DNA of 44,348 bases, from the NCBI GenBank assembly GCA_023430625.1, contig JAEZAA010000288.1, positions 1 to 44,348 of the forward strand, read 5' to 3'. A model generated the notes under the pieces. The model was not told where the DNA came from. It did not search any database and saw nothing but the letters and a program-made list of their open reading frames with translations. The DNA comes from Pseudomonadota bacterium (GTDB lineage: Bacteria; Pseudomonadota; Gammaproteobacteria; Pseudomonadales; Oleiphilaceae). A program made the translations under genes and the position numbers. This document shows positions 16,921 through 24,886 of the stretch, piece by piece. The stretch's first letter is position 1. The number at the start of each line of letters is the position of its first letter.

Positions 16921-17010
16921 GGAGAGGTGGCCGAGAGGCTGAAGGCGCACCCCTGCTAAGGGTGTATGGGGGCAACCTCATCGAGGGTTCGAATCCCTCC
17001 CTCTCCGCCA
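16921..17010 (+). tRNA. tRNA-Ser(GCU)
   Basis: This is a 90-base class II tRNA with a long variable arm. The acceptor stem GGAGAGG (16921-16927) pairs with CCTCTCC (17000-17006), followed by G and an encoded CCA. The anticodon arm CACCC-CTGCTAA-GGGTG gives anticodon GCT, reading AGC/AGU. The T-loop TTCGAAT is intact. Confidence 0.97.
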
Positions 17011-17022
17011 CTTGTTTTTTGC

Positions 17023-17099
17023 GCGCCAGTAGCTCAGTTGGATAGAGTACCTGGCTACGAACCAGGCGGTCGGAGGTTCGAATCCTTCCTGGCGCGCCA
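17023..17099 (+). tRNA. tRNA-Arg(ACG), copy 1
   Basis: This is a 77-base tRNA with an encoded CCA. The acceptor stem GCGCCAG pairs with CTGGCGC. The anticodon arm CCTGG-CTACGAA-CCAGG gives anticodon ACG; A34 is normally edited to inosine to read CGU/CGC/CGA. The D and T arms are normal. It is 12 bases after tRNA-Ser and probably in the same transcript. Confidence 0.97.
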
Positions 17100-17230
17100 C
17101 TTTAACGGACTCTGAATAAGCCGATAAAGTGAACAAGTAAAGCGTGGCTACCCAGCGTACATTTCGGTACGCACCGCAATAAAGACGTATATCTCGCAGT
17201 GAAGTAGGCCCTAGCAACTAGGGTGAATAA

Positions 17231-17307
17231 GCGCCTGTAGCTCAGTTGGATAGAGTACCTGGCTACGAACCAGGTGGTCGGAGGTTCGAATCCTTCCAGG
17301 CGCGCCA
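17231..17307 (+). tRNA. tRNA-Arg(ACG), copy 2
   Basis: It differs from copy 1 by an A-T to T-A swap in the acceptor stem (GCGCCTG/CAGGCGC) and one base just after the anticodon stem. The anticodon is again ACG and CCA is encoded. A spacer of 131 bases separates the copies. Confidence 0.97.
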
Positions 17308-17403
17308 TTTTCTTCACATCTTCCTATCTCTGTAGTTAGGTTTCTCCTTTTCTCCGCGAGTGCATCTGGCTTCTGGTTGATTTGTCCAAAATACGATCGA
17401 ATG

Positions 17404-17432
17404 TTGCGTTGAGAGGGATGGGAAGGTAAATT
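17404..17432 (+). promoter_or_regulatory. Possible sigma-70 promoter of oadGAB
   Basis: TTGCGT (17404-17409), a 17-base spacer and TAAATT (17427-17432) lie about 105 bases before oadG. The match is moderate. The leader after it can fold: CCCC-AAAA-GGGG (17477-17488) sits inside an ACGCA/TGCGT pairing (17467-17501). Confidence 0.35.
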
Positions 17433-17537
17433 GGGCGGGATTTTTGCGGTGAAAATCCGTAGATCCACGCATGCGCCCCCAAAAGGGGTTGAAGCCTGCG
17501 TGCGCACTGCCTCTTGCGCATCCATCAAGGAAAAACC

Positions 17538-17795
17538 ATGAATGATTTAATGTCTCAAGCCCTTGAGCTGATGCTGGTCGGTATGGGTTTTGTGTTCGTG
17601 TTCTTGGCAATCCTGGTCATTGCGACCGGTACCATGTCGAAGCTGGTGATGAAATATGCACCCGAACCAATCCCAGTCCCCAAGGCACCTGCTAATCGGG
17701 CTCCCGCTGCACCGGCTTCGGCGCAGGTAGATGCTCAGCTGCGCGCCGTTATCGCGGCGGCAGTGAAAGAATATCGCTCACGCCACAAGAAGTGA
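17538..17795 (+). CDS. oadG: Oxaloacetate decarboxylase, gamma subunit
   Basis: This is an 85-residue one-helix membrane subunit that anchors and assembles the sodium-pumping oxaloacetate decarboxylase. The helix is near residues 10-33 (LMLVGMGFVFVFLAILVIAT), followed by a Pro/Ala-rich linker. A soluble tail carries AVIAAAVKEYRSRH, close to the usual OadG ending. The ATG at 17538 follows aagga by a normal distance. The order G-A-B and tight spacing (46 bases to oadA) show an operon. Confidence 0.9.
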   Translation: MNDLMSQALELMLVGMGFVFVFLAILVIATGTMSKLVMKYAPEPIPVPKAPANRAPAAPASAQVDAQLRAVIAAAVKEYRSRHKK

Positions 17796-17841
17796 GATCG
17801 ATAAAGGATTCTCAAACCTTTTACAGCAAGGCTTAAAACCC

Positions 17842-19632
17842 ATGACTAATTCTAAGAAACCCTTAGGTATCACCGACGTGGTGTTGCGGGATGCGCACCA
17901 GTCACTATTCGCGACCCGCATGCGGCTTGACGACATGCTGCCAATTGCCGAGAAATTGGACCAGGTCGGTTTCTGGTCCCTGGAATCCTGGGGTGGAGCA
18001 ACGTTCGACGCCTGCATTCGATATCTGGGCGAAGATCCCTGGGAACGCATTCGCGAATTGAAAAAGGCGATGCCGAAGACGCCGCAACAAATGTTGCTGC
18101 GGGGACAGAATTTGCTGGGTTACCGCCACTATGCGGACGATGTGGTAGACCGCTTCGTTGAGCGGGCCGCAATCAACGGCGTGGACGTGTTCCGTATTTT
18201 CGATGCCATGAACGACCCGCGTAACCTGGAAACCGCCATCAAGTCGGTGCTCAAGGTCGGCAAGCACGCCCAAGGGACCCTGTCCTACACGGTTAGCCCG
18301 GTTCATACCCTGGAGATGTGGGTGGATCTGGCCAAGAAGATCGAGAGCATGGGCGCCCACTCCATCGCGATCAAGGATATGGCTGGCCTGCTCAAGCCGT
18401 ATGTTGCCTATGAGCTGGTGACCCGCCTGAAGCAGGAAGTCCGGGTCCCGATCCACATGCAGTGCCATGCCACCACAGGCATGTCCACCGCAACCGCCAT
18501 CAAGGCCGCTGAAGCCGGAATCGACAACGTCGATGCGGCGATCTCTTCCATGAGCATGACCTACGGGCACTCTCCCACGGAGGCCATTGTTGCCATTCTG
18601 GAAGGTACCGATCGGGATACCGGCCTGAATCTGAAGCTGCTCGAAGAAATCGCGACCTATTTCCGCGAGGTGCGGAAGAAGTACGCCAAGTTCGAAGGCA
18701 GCCTGAAAGGCGTGGATGCGCGCATCCTGCTGGCCCAAGTGCCGGGCGGCATGCTCACCAACATGGAAAGCCAGCTGAAAGAGCAGGGCGCCATGAACAA
18801 GTTCGATCAGGTCCTGGAAGAAATTCCACGGGTGCGCGAAGACCTCGGTTTTATCCCGCTGGTCACGCCGACCTCGCAAATCGTTGGTACCCAAGCGGTG
18901 CTGAACGTCCTGAGCGGCGAACGCTACAAATCCATTTCCAAGGAAACCGCAGGTGTCCTGAAAGGCGAATACGGCGCGGCTCCTGCTCCGTTCAACCAGG
19001 AACTGCAAGCGCGGGTACTGGAAGGGAAGGAGGCTATTACCTGCCGTCCGGCCGATCTGCTCGAGCCAGAGATGGACAAGCTGGTCGCGGAGCTCAAGAA
19101 GATTGCCCAGGAAAAGGGAATCAAACTGGCCAAGGACGAGATCGACGATGTTCTGACCTACGCCCTGTTCCCTCAGGTGGGTCTGAAATTCCTGGAAAAT
19201 CGTGGCAACGCGGCTGCCTTCGAGCCGGTTCCCAGCGCGGACGACGTGGCGCCTGCCAAGGCGAAGCCGGCTGGCCCCGAGGTTCTCACCGTGACGGTCA
19301 ATGGCCAGAGCTATGTGGTCGAAGTGAGTGAAGGTGGCGATATCACCCGTCTTGGCCCTGTTGGTGGAGCGGCGCCGGCTGCGGCTGCGGCACCTCAAGC
19401 GGCCGTTCCTGCGGGCGCGGGCGAGCCGGTAACAGCGCCTCTGGGCGGCTCCATCCTCAAGGTGCTGGCGGTGCCTGGTCAGGTGGTTCAGGAGGGCGAT
19501 GTGCTGGTGATCTTTGAAGTGATGAAGATGGAAACCGAGGTTCGCGCGCCCAAGGCCGGCCAAGTCGGTTCCGTAAATGTCAAAGTGGGCGACTCCGTTG
19601 CTCCCGGCGACGAACTGCTGACTTTGGCATAA
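17842..19632 (+). CDS. oadA: Oxaloacetate decarboxylase, alpha subunit (biotin protein)
   Basis: This is the 596-residue cytoplasmic subunit that transfers the carboxyl group of oxaloacetate to biotin, yielding pyruvate. The carboxyltransferase domain is at the N-terminus (GITDVVLRDAHQSLFATRMR; IHMQCHATTG with the metal-binding histidines). The conserved carboxylase domain follows to about 460. An Ala/Pro-rich linker (about 505-530) leads to the biotinyl domain, with Lys562 in EVMKMETEV as the biotinylation site. The length matches classic OadA and not pyruvate carboxylase subunits. OadB is encoded 10 bases downstream, confirming a sodium-pump complex. Confidence 0.96.
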   Translation: MTNSKKPLGITDVVLRDAHQSLFATRMRLDDMLPIAEKLDQVGFWSLESWGGATFDACIRYLGEDPWERIRELKKAMPKTPQQMLLRGQNLLGYRHYADDVVDRFVERAAINGVDVFRIFDAMNDPRNLETAIKSVLKVGKHAQGTLSYTVSPVHTLEMWVDLAKKIESMGAHSIAIKDMAGLLKPYVAYELVTRLKQEVRVPIHMQCHATTGMSTATAIKAAEAGIDNVDAAISSMSMTYGHSPTEAIVAILEGTDRDTGLNLKLLEEIATYFREVRKKYAKFEGSLKGVDARILLAQVPGGMLTNMESQLKEQGAMNKFDQVLEEIPRVREDLGFIPLVTPTSQIVGTQAVLNVLSGERYKSISKETAGVLKGEYGAAPAPFNQELQARVLEGKEAITCRPADLLEPEMDKLVAELKKIAQEKGIKLAKDEIDDVLTYALFPQVGLKFLENRGNAAAFEPVPSADDVAPAKAKPAGPEVLTVTVNGQSYVVEVSEGGDITRLGPVGGAAPAAAAAPQAAVPAGAGEPVTAPLGGSILKVLAVPGQVVQEGDVLVIFEVMKMETEVRAPKAGQVGSVNVKVGDSVAPGDELLTLA

Positions 19633-19641
19633 GGAGCTGTC

Positions 19642-20964
19642 ATGGATAAGGTGTTGAATCTATGGTATGGCAGTGGCTTGTACAACATTTCGCCGGGCCA
19701 GGCCATCATGATGGCGGTCTGTTTGCTGCTGCTCTACCTGGCCATCAAGAAGGGCTTTGAGCCGCTTCTGCTGCTGCCGATCGGTTTTGGTGGCCTCATG
19801 GCCAACATTCCGGAGGCAGGCTTGGCCTGGTCGGCGCTTGAAGCGTCCATCCACTTTGCCAAGCCGCAGGTGCTGGAAGCGCTTGCACCAGTTATGGGTG
19901 TCCCCTATGAGGCCTCTCAGGCTGTTACGCAGGAGGTGAGAGAGGCTTTCCAGGCCGCCTATAAGGGGCTGGGTGCGGCGGATTATCATGCGGCGACGAT
20001 CACTGCACAAAGCTTTGGCTATGGCCACGGCGTGCTGCACCAGTTCTATGTGGTGGTGATCGGCAGTATGGCGGGCCCCCTGCTGATTTTCCTGGGCGTT
20101 GGTGCCATGACGGATTTCGGTCCGTTGCTGGCGAACCCGAAGACGTTGCTGCTGGGTGCGGCGGCCCAGTTCGGGATCTTCGGAACCGTTCTCGGTGCGG
20201 CGCTGTTGTCCATGTCCGGTTTCCTGGATTTCACGATCCTCGAAGCAGCCGCGATTGGTATTATCGGTGGCGCTGACGGTCCGACCTCAATCTATGTGGC
20301 AACCATGCTGGCGCCGCATTTGTTGGGTGCGATCGCCGTGGCGGCCTATTCCTACATGGCGTTGGTCCCTCTGATTCAGCCGCCAATCATGAAGGCACTG
20401 ACGACTCAGAAAGAGCGTCAGATCAAGATGGTTCAGCTGCGTTCTGTCGGTAAGACCGAGAAGATGCTGTTCCCCATCGTGCTCCTGATTCTGGTGGCTC
20501 TGTTTCTGCCAGATGCGGCGCCGCTGCTGGGTATGTTCTGTCTGGGTAACCTGATGCGTGAATGTGGCGTGGTGGATCGCCTGAGCGACACGGCGCAGAA
20601 CGCGCTGATCAACATCGTGACCATTGGTCTTGGCCTTTCTGTCGGCGCCAAGCTGAGTGCCGATAAGTTCCTCGACGTGCAGACCCTGGGCATTATCGTC
20701 CTGGGCTTGATTGCGTTCTGTATCGGAACGGCTGCCGGTGTCCTGATGGCCAAGCTGATGAATGCATTGTCCAAGGACCAGATCAACCCCTTGATTGGTT
20801 CTGCGGGCGTCTCGGCGGTGCCGATGGCGGCGCGGGTGTCCAACAAAGTGGGATTGGAGTCAAACCCTCAGAACTTCCTGCTCATGCACGCCATGGGGCC
20901 CAACGTGGCCGGTGTGATCGGCTCGGCGGTGGCTGCGGGCGTGATGATCAAGTTCCTGTCCTAA
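19642..20964 (+). CDS. oadB: Oxaloacetate decarboxylase, beta subunit (sodium pump)
   Basis: This is a 440-residue polytopic membrane protein that decarboxylates carboxybiotin and exports Na+. Many hydrophobic helices run through the sequence. Family signatures include IGIIGGADGPTSIYVA (about 205-225), FCLGNLMRECGVVDRLSDTAQN and the GSAGVSAVPMAARVSNKVG segment near the end, with the conserved Asp in GGADGPT. The ribosome site aaggag precedes the ATG. The operon ends just after this gene at a strong terminator. Confidence 0.96.
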   Translation: MDKVLNLWYGSGLYNISPGQAIMMAVCLLLLYLAIKKGFEPLLLLPIGFGGLMANIPEAGLAWSALEASIHFAKPQVLEALAPVMGVPYEASQAVTQEVREAFQAAYKGLGAADYHAATITAQSFGYGHGVLHQFYVVVIGSMAGPLLIFLGVGAMTDFGPLLANPKTLLLGAAAQFGIFGTVLGAALLSMSGFLDFTILEAAAIGIIGGADGPTSIYVATMLAPHLLGAIAVAAYSYMALVPLIQPPIMKALTTQKERQIKMVQLRSVGKTEKMLFPIVLLILVALFLPDAAPLLGMFCLGNLMRECGVVDRLSDTAQNALINIVTIGLGLSVGAKLSADKFLDVQTLGIIVLGLIAFCIGTAAGVLMAKLMNALSKDQINPLIGSAGVSAVPMAARVSNKVGLESNPQNFLLMHAMGPNVAGVIGSAVAAGVMIKFLS

Positions 20965-20984
20965 GCAAGCGTCCGTCATGTAAG

Positions 20985-21044
20985 AAGCTGGCCTCATGTA
21001 GACCAGCTTTGCCAAGACCCACTTCGGTGGGTCTTGTTGTTTTT
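20985..21044 (+). terminator. Tandem hairpins ending the oad operon
   Basis: A first perfect stem AAGCTGG/CCAGCTT (20985-21009) is followed by a strong terminator: CAAGACCCAC-TTCG-GTGGGTCTTG (21013-21036) and a T-rich tail. The stable UUCG tetraloop makes this one of the clearest terminators here. Confidence 0.9.
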
Positions 21045-21185
21045 GTCCTGCGGAAAGCCGTTCTTCTTTTTCCTTCCCTCGATTTTTCCATTTCCGCAAT
21101 TCTCTTCCATACTGGTAGGGCAATTTCATGGGCAGACCGCCTGCAGCTTCTCGCTGGAAGCTTGTTGTGCCTGCCGTTTTGGGAG

Positions 21186-21536
21186 ATGAAGAACGTGGCT
21201 TTTGATATTACCTTGCTCGCCGCTGACGATCCGCTGGTCGCCGTGGGAAAACTGCATCAGGCATTGCAGCACGCCCTCCAGGAGCAGGATTGGGAGGCAG
21301 TGGTGGGCCTGGACGAGGCGCTGAATCAACAGGTGCGGCGAGCCTTGGCACAAGGCGGCGATGAGGCTGAGCGGCAATCGTTGGCGGCGCTTCTGCAGGA
21401 GCTACAGGCTCTGTACGGGGAGCTGCTGGCGCAGGGCGAACGCCATCGCGAAGATCTGGCCCGGCAACTGCAACAGGTGCGGCGTAACTCCTCTGCGGCC
21501 AACCAGTATCTTGCATCCGGTCAGCAGCGACGCTAG
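21186..21536 (+). CDS. fliT: FliT-like flagellar chaperone
   Basis: This is a 116-residue helical protein with no membrane segment. The frame LAADDPLVAVGKLHQALQHA, a central helix with WEAVVGLDEALNQQV, and a long Glu/Leu/Gln-rich C-terminal helix fit FliT-type proteins, which guard the cap protein FliD and can affect flagellar regulators. The call also rests on position just upstream of fleQ; fliC, fliD and fliS are absent here. The start is uncertain: the GGGAG ribosome site directly touches the ATG at 21186, while a GTG at 21195 has ideal 9-base spacing. Sequence similarity in this family is low, so the name is moderate in confidence. Confidence 0.6.
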   Translation: MKNVAFDITLLAADDPLVAVGKLHQALQHALQEQDWEAVVGLDEALNQQVRRALAQGGDEAERQSLAALLQELQALYGELLAQGERHREDLARQLQQVRRNSSAANQYLASGQQRR

Positions 21537-21605
21537 TAATTGGGCGACGAAAATTCGTTGCGCATTTAGTGTCTGACAGGACGTATGAAAACCGGCGTCA
21601 TTTTA

Positions 21606-21634
21606 TTGACCATTCCCGACTTTGGGTCTTTACT
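21606..21634 (+). promoter_or_regulatory. Possible sigma-70 promoter of fleQ
   Basis: TTGACC (21606-21611), a 17-base spacer and TTTACT (21629-21634) lie about 115 bases before fleQ. A sigma-70 promoter is expected for the top regulator of the cascade. Confidence 0.45.
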
Positions 21635-21748
21635 TCCCCTTAGCCAATCGACCGCGCTGCCGTCTATCCACCGGCCGGCGCTAGATCATCACTCAGGTCC
21701 GCCGGGCCGCACCCGAGAACAATACGAACTCACCAGGTAGTGGGGATA

Positions 21749-23188
21749 ATGGTCAAAGAGAACAAAGTTTTACTCGTCAGTGATCACGAGAACCGCCGCC
21801 ATGACATGCGGGTCATTTTGGAGTTTCTGGGCGAGAGTACAATTGTCTCCCAGTCCAAGGACTGGCGGGTGACGCTGACGGAGTTCGATGCGGATTCCTC
21901 TGAAATTCTTGCCCTGATCGTGGATCGCGACGTGGAAGGCCTGAATCAGTTGCTTCAGGGCCTGCATGAGTGGGATAACGGCATGCCCGTGATGCTGCTG
22001 GGCGACCGTGACCTGGCGGACATCGATGAGGATCTGCAGAAGAAGATCATCACCAAGCTCGAGTTCCCGCCCAACTACAACAAGCTTCTCGACAACCTCT
22101 ACCGCGCCCAGGTCTATCGCGAGCAGTACGCGGCCAGCCGCGGCCGTGGTCAGCAGCGCGATGTCCAGCTGTTTCGCAGCCTGGTGGGCACCAGCCGCGC
22201 CATTCAGCGCGTGCGTGAGCTGATGGCCCAGGTGGCGGATAAGGAAGTCAGCGTGCTGATTACCGGTGAGTCCGGTACCGGGAAGGAAGTGGTTGCACGC
22301 AATCTGCACTACAACTCCCACCGTCGCAGTAAGCCTTTTGTACCGGTGAACTGTGGAGCTATTCCCGCGGAACTGCTGGAGAGCGAGCTCTTTGGTCACG
22401 AGAAAGGCGCTTTCACCGGCGCAATTTCGGCGCGGGTCGGCCGTTTCGAGTTGGCCGAGGGCGGCACGCTGTTTCTCGACGAGATCGGCGATATGCCGCT
22501 CAACATGCAGGTCAAGATTCTCCGGGTGTTGCAGGAGCGGACGTACGAGCGGGTGGGCAGCAACAAGACCATGCGCGCGGACGTGCGGATCATCGCGGCA
22601 ACCCACAAGAACCTGGAAGAGATGATTACCCGGGCGGAGTTCCGGGAAGACCTCTATTACCGCCTCAACGTGTTTCCGGTGGAAATGCCGGCGCTACGGG
22701 AGCGGGCGGAAGACATTCCGCTGCTGATCAACGAGCTGATTGCGCGGATGGAAACCGAGAAGCGTGGTTCCATCCGCTTCAATTCCGCTGCCATCCTGAG
22801 CCTGTGCCGGCATGAGTGGCACGGCAACGTGCGAGAGCTGGCCAACCTGGTCGAGCGCCTGGCGATCATGTATCCCTATGGCGTGATCGGAGTGCAGGAG
22901 CTGCCGAAGAAGTTCCGTCACGTGGATGACATCGACGAGAATATGCCGGTCATCGACGCGGAGTCAGCCGGAGAGCCCCATGTGGCGGGTACGGGCGCAC
23001 CGGCGGTATTGCCGGCCAATGGCCTGGATTTGAAAGAGTACCTCAACAATCTGGAGCGGAACCTGATCCAGCAGGCTTTGGATGACGCCGGTGGCGTGGT
23101 GGCCCGTGCCGCAGAGCGCCTGCACATCCGGCGCACGACGCTGGTGGAGAAAGTGCGCAAGTACGGTCTGAAGAGCAAAGACGAATAA
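21749..23188 (+). CDS. fleQ: Flagellar master regulator FleQ (sigma-54 activator)
   Basis: This is a 479-residue bacterial enhancer-binding protein. The N-terminal domain (1-120) is receiver-like but lacks the standard phosphoacceptor surroundings, as in Pseudomonas FleQ. The AAA+ domain (about 140-375) has Walker A GESGTGKE (173-180, Lys179), the sigma-54 contact motif GAFTGA and Walker B TLFLDEIGDM. A Fis-type helix-turn-helix ends the protein (AAERLHIRRTTLVEKVRKYG). FleQ activates RpoN-dependent flagellar genes and in relatives binds cyclic di-GMP. The ATG at 21749 is preferred over the GTG at 21740 because MVKENKVLL aligns with known FleQ starts. A GGGGATA sits at the start and includes a GGA that CsrA could recognise (inference). 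Confidence 0.93.
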   Translation: MVKENKVLLVSDHENRRHDMRVILEFLGESTIVSQSKDWRVTLTEFDADSSEILALIVDRDVEGLNQLLQGLHEWDNGMPVMLLGDRDLADIDEDLQKKIITKLEFPPNYNKLLDNLYRAQVYREQYAASRGRGQQRDVQLFRSLVGTSRAIQRVRELMAQVADKEVSVLITGESGTGKEVVARNLHYNSHRRSKPFVPVNCGAIPAELLESELFGHEKGAFTGAISARVGRFELAEGGTLFLDEIGDMPLNMQVKILRVLQERTYERVGSNKTMRADVRIIAATHKNLEEMITRAEFREDLYYRLNVFPVEMPALRERAEDIPLLINELIARMETEKRGSIRFNSAAILSLCRHEWHGNVRELANLVERLAIMYPYGVIGVQELPKKFRHVDDIDENMPVIDAESAGEPHVAGTGAPAVLPANGLDLKEYLNNLERNLIQQALDDAGGVVARAAERLHIRRTTLVEKVRKYGLKSKDE

Positions 23189-23210
23189 GTCAGCCGTTTC
23201 CGCTCTGTTG

Positions 23211-23242
23211 AAAAGCCGTCAGGGTTTCCTGACGGCTTTTTT
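23211..23242. terminator. Strong terminator after fleQ
   Basis: AAAAGCCGTCAGG (23211-23223), loop GTTT and CCTGACGGCTTTT (23228-23240) form a 13-base perfect stem, followed by more Ts. A-rich and T-rich flanks make it usable in both directions. Confidence 0.93.
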
Positions 23243-23408
23243 CGTTTCTGGGATGCAAATATCTCCTAACTAGCTGGCCTGCATGACGATTCTCCCGAAT
23301 CTGCTAGCAGGAGGAATTGATTGGGAGCGCGCTGGAAAACCGTCGCCGCCCTGGTTGGATCTGTCTGAAAAATAACTCAAGCTATTGTATTTGAAGCGTA
23401 AAAGCACT

Positions 23409-23426
23409 TTGGCATCGGTATTGCTT
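23409..23426 (+). promoter_or_regulatory. Sigma-54 (-24/-12) promoter of fleSR
   Basis: TTGGCATCGGTATTGCTT has GG at 23411-23412 and GC at 23423-23424 with exactly 10 bases between, matching TTGGCAC-N5-TTGCW closely. It is about 65 bases before fleS, as expected for FleQ/RpoN control of this regulator pair. Confidence 0.85.
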
Positions 23427-23491
23427 TAAGTCATGCAAAGGGTCTTCTTCGGCCCGATAACAAATAGCCAACCCGAGACCAGGGGGACAGC

Positions 23492-24772
23492 ATGAGCCTT
23501 TCACAACTGTTACCGATCGATTGCCAAACCGTACAGCTGCATGATTTGACGCCGCGTCAGGCTGCAAACATGAGGATTCAGGAAGGCTCTGCCCGCGGTG
23601 ATGGTTTGTCAGGCAGTGCCCGCACCTCCTATCGCATGTTCAACCGCATCATTTCCAATCTGGTGGAATCCCACCAAGAGCTGGAGGCGAAGGTTGCCCG
23701 CCTGACGGCCGAGCTGGCTGCCGCCAAAGAGAGCGGCCAGCGCCAGTTGGAAGAAAAGGAGCGTGTTGCACAGCAGCTCTCCACCTTGCTGACCTTGTTG
23801 CCCGCCGGTGTGGTGGTGCTGGACGGCCAGGGCAGGGTACAGCATTGCAACCCTGCGGCCATTGACCTGCTGGGTGAGCCGCTGGAAGGCGAGTCCTGGT
23901 TGACGGTGATTCATCGCTGCTTCGCACCGCGCGAAGATGACGGTCACGAGGTTTCCCTGAAGGACGGCCGCCGGGTCAGTATCGCCACCCGTTCCATGGA
24001 ATCCGAGCCGGGACAGCTGGTGCTGATCACCGATATGACCGAGACCCGCGAGCTGCAATCGCAACTGAGCCGTCATGAGCGTCTGTCCTCCATGGGCCGC
24101 ATGGTGGCCTCGCTGGCACACCAGATTCGCACGCCCTTGTCCGCCGCCATGTTGTACGCGGGCCACCTGTCCCACCCGGAACTGGCGCCGCAACTGCGCC
24201 TGAAGTGTGCGGAAAAACTGATGTCGCGCCTGGTGCATCTGGATCAACAGGTGCGGGACATGTTGATCTTTGCCCGGGGCGAAACCCGCCTGGCGGAGAA
24301 AATGTCCCTGGCGGATTTGGTCACGCAACTGCAGCAAGCGGCCGAACCGAGCCTGCAGCGTGGCAACATGGAATGTCAGTGGTCCGTGCCGGAGCAGGAC
24401 CTGCAAATCCTTTGCAACAAAGAAGCCTTGATCGGCGCGCTGCTGAACCTGGTGCAGAACAGCATTGAGGCGTCCAAGGGGGAGGCAGGTATCAGCGTGC
24501 GGGTAAACCAGGTGGGCGATGAGAGCTGCCGCATTGAGATCATCGACCAGGGCGCAGGCTTTGGACCCGATCAGCAGCCGCGCATCATGGAGGCCTTCTA
24601 CACCACTAAACCCCAGGGCACGGGGCTCGGTCTGGCCGTCGTCCAGGCGGTGGTGAAGGCGCATCATGGCCACTTCCAGCTGCTGTCCGACGGACCGGGC
24701 TTGGGAGCCCGCGCGGTGATTACCCTGCCGGTGTTCAAGATCCCCGCGACGAATCCCATGGTGGCCGCCTGA
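23492..24772 (+). CDS. fleS: Flagellar sensor histidine kinase FleS/FlrB
   Basis: This is a 426-residue cytoplasmic kinase with no membrane helix. Residues about 50-95 form a coiled coil and a PAS domain lies at about 98-180 (LPAGVVVLDGQGRVQHCNPA). The dimerisation/phosphotransfer domain has the H-box SLAHQIRTPLS with His210. The HATPase domain carries the N box (LVQNSIEAS), G1 (DQGAGFG) and G2 (GTGLGLAVV). It phosphorylates FleR, encoded next, to activate later flagellar genes. The sigma-54 promoter upstream places it in the FleQ-dependent class. Confidence 0.93.
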   Translation: MSLSQLLPIDCQTVQLHDLTPRQAANMRIQEGSARGDGLSGSARTSYRMFNRIISNLVESHQELEAKVARLTAELAAAKESGQRQLEEKERVAQQLSTLLTLLPAGVVVLDGQGRVQHCNPAAIDLLGEPLEGESWLTVIHRCFAPREDDGHEVSLKDGRRVSIATRSMESEPGQLVLITDMTETRELQSQLSRHERLSSMGRMVASLAHQIRTPLSAAMLYAGHLSHPELAPQLRLKCAEKLMSRLVHLDQQVRDMLIFARGETRLAEKMSLADLVTQLQQAAEPSLQRGNMECQWSVPEQDLQILCNKEALIGALLNLVQNSIEASKGEAGISVRVNQVGDESCRIEIIDQGAGFGPDQQPRIMEAFYTTKPQGTGLGLAVVQAVVKAHHGHFQLLSDGPGLGARAVITLPVFKIPATNPMVAA

Positions 24773-24886
24773 TCGCGGCGCCATCGCGAGCCGGACGCTG
24801 ACGTCCTGCTAGCCAACAAGTTAAAACAGCTAATCGTTACAGCAACGAATGCCAAGAAAGATAAGCGAATCGCGCGGAGAGATGTT

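Noticed and set aside
17120..17127. GCCGATAA, an exact sigma-28 -10 element between the two tRNA-Arg genes
   Set aside because: The expected -35 position (17101-17108) does not resemble TAAAGTTT and no flagellar gene follows.
16978..17528. Minus-strand open frames across the tRNA genes, with segments like GRDSNPR and LEGFEPPT
   Set aside because: These are antisense translations of tRNA T-arms, a well-known annotation artefact; the tRNAs themselves fold perfectly.
17308..17537. Integration (att) site or mobile element at the tRNA-Arg 3' end
   Set aside because: No repeated tRNA 3' end downstream, no integrase, and GC content is normal.
17905..19563. 552-codon open frame antisense to oadA
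   Set aside because: It is a shadow of oadA with no start signal and an unnatural His/Gln/Arg-rich composition.
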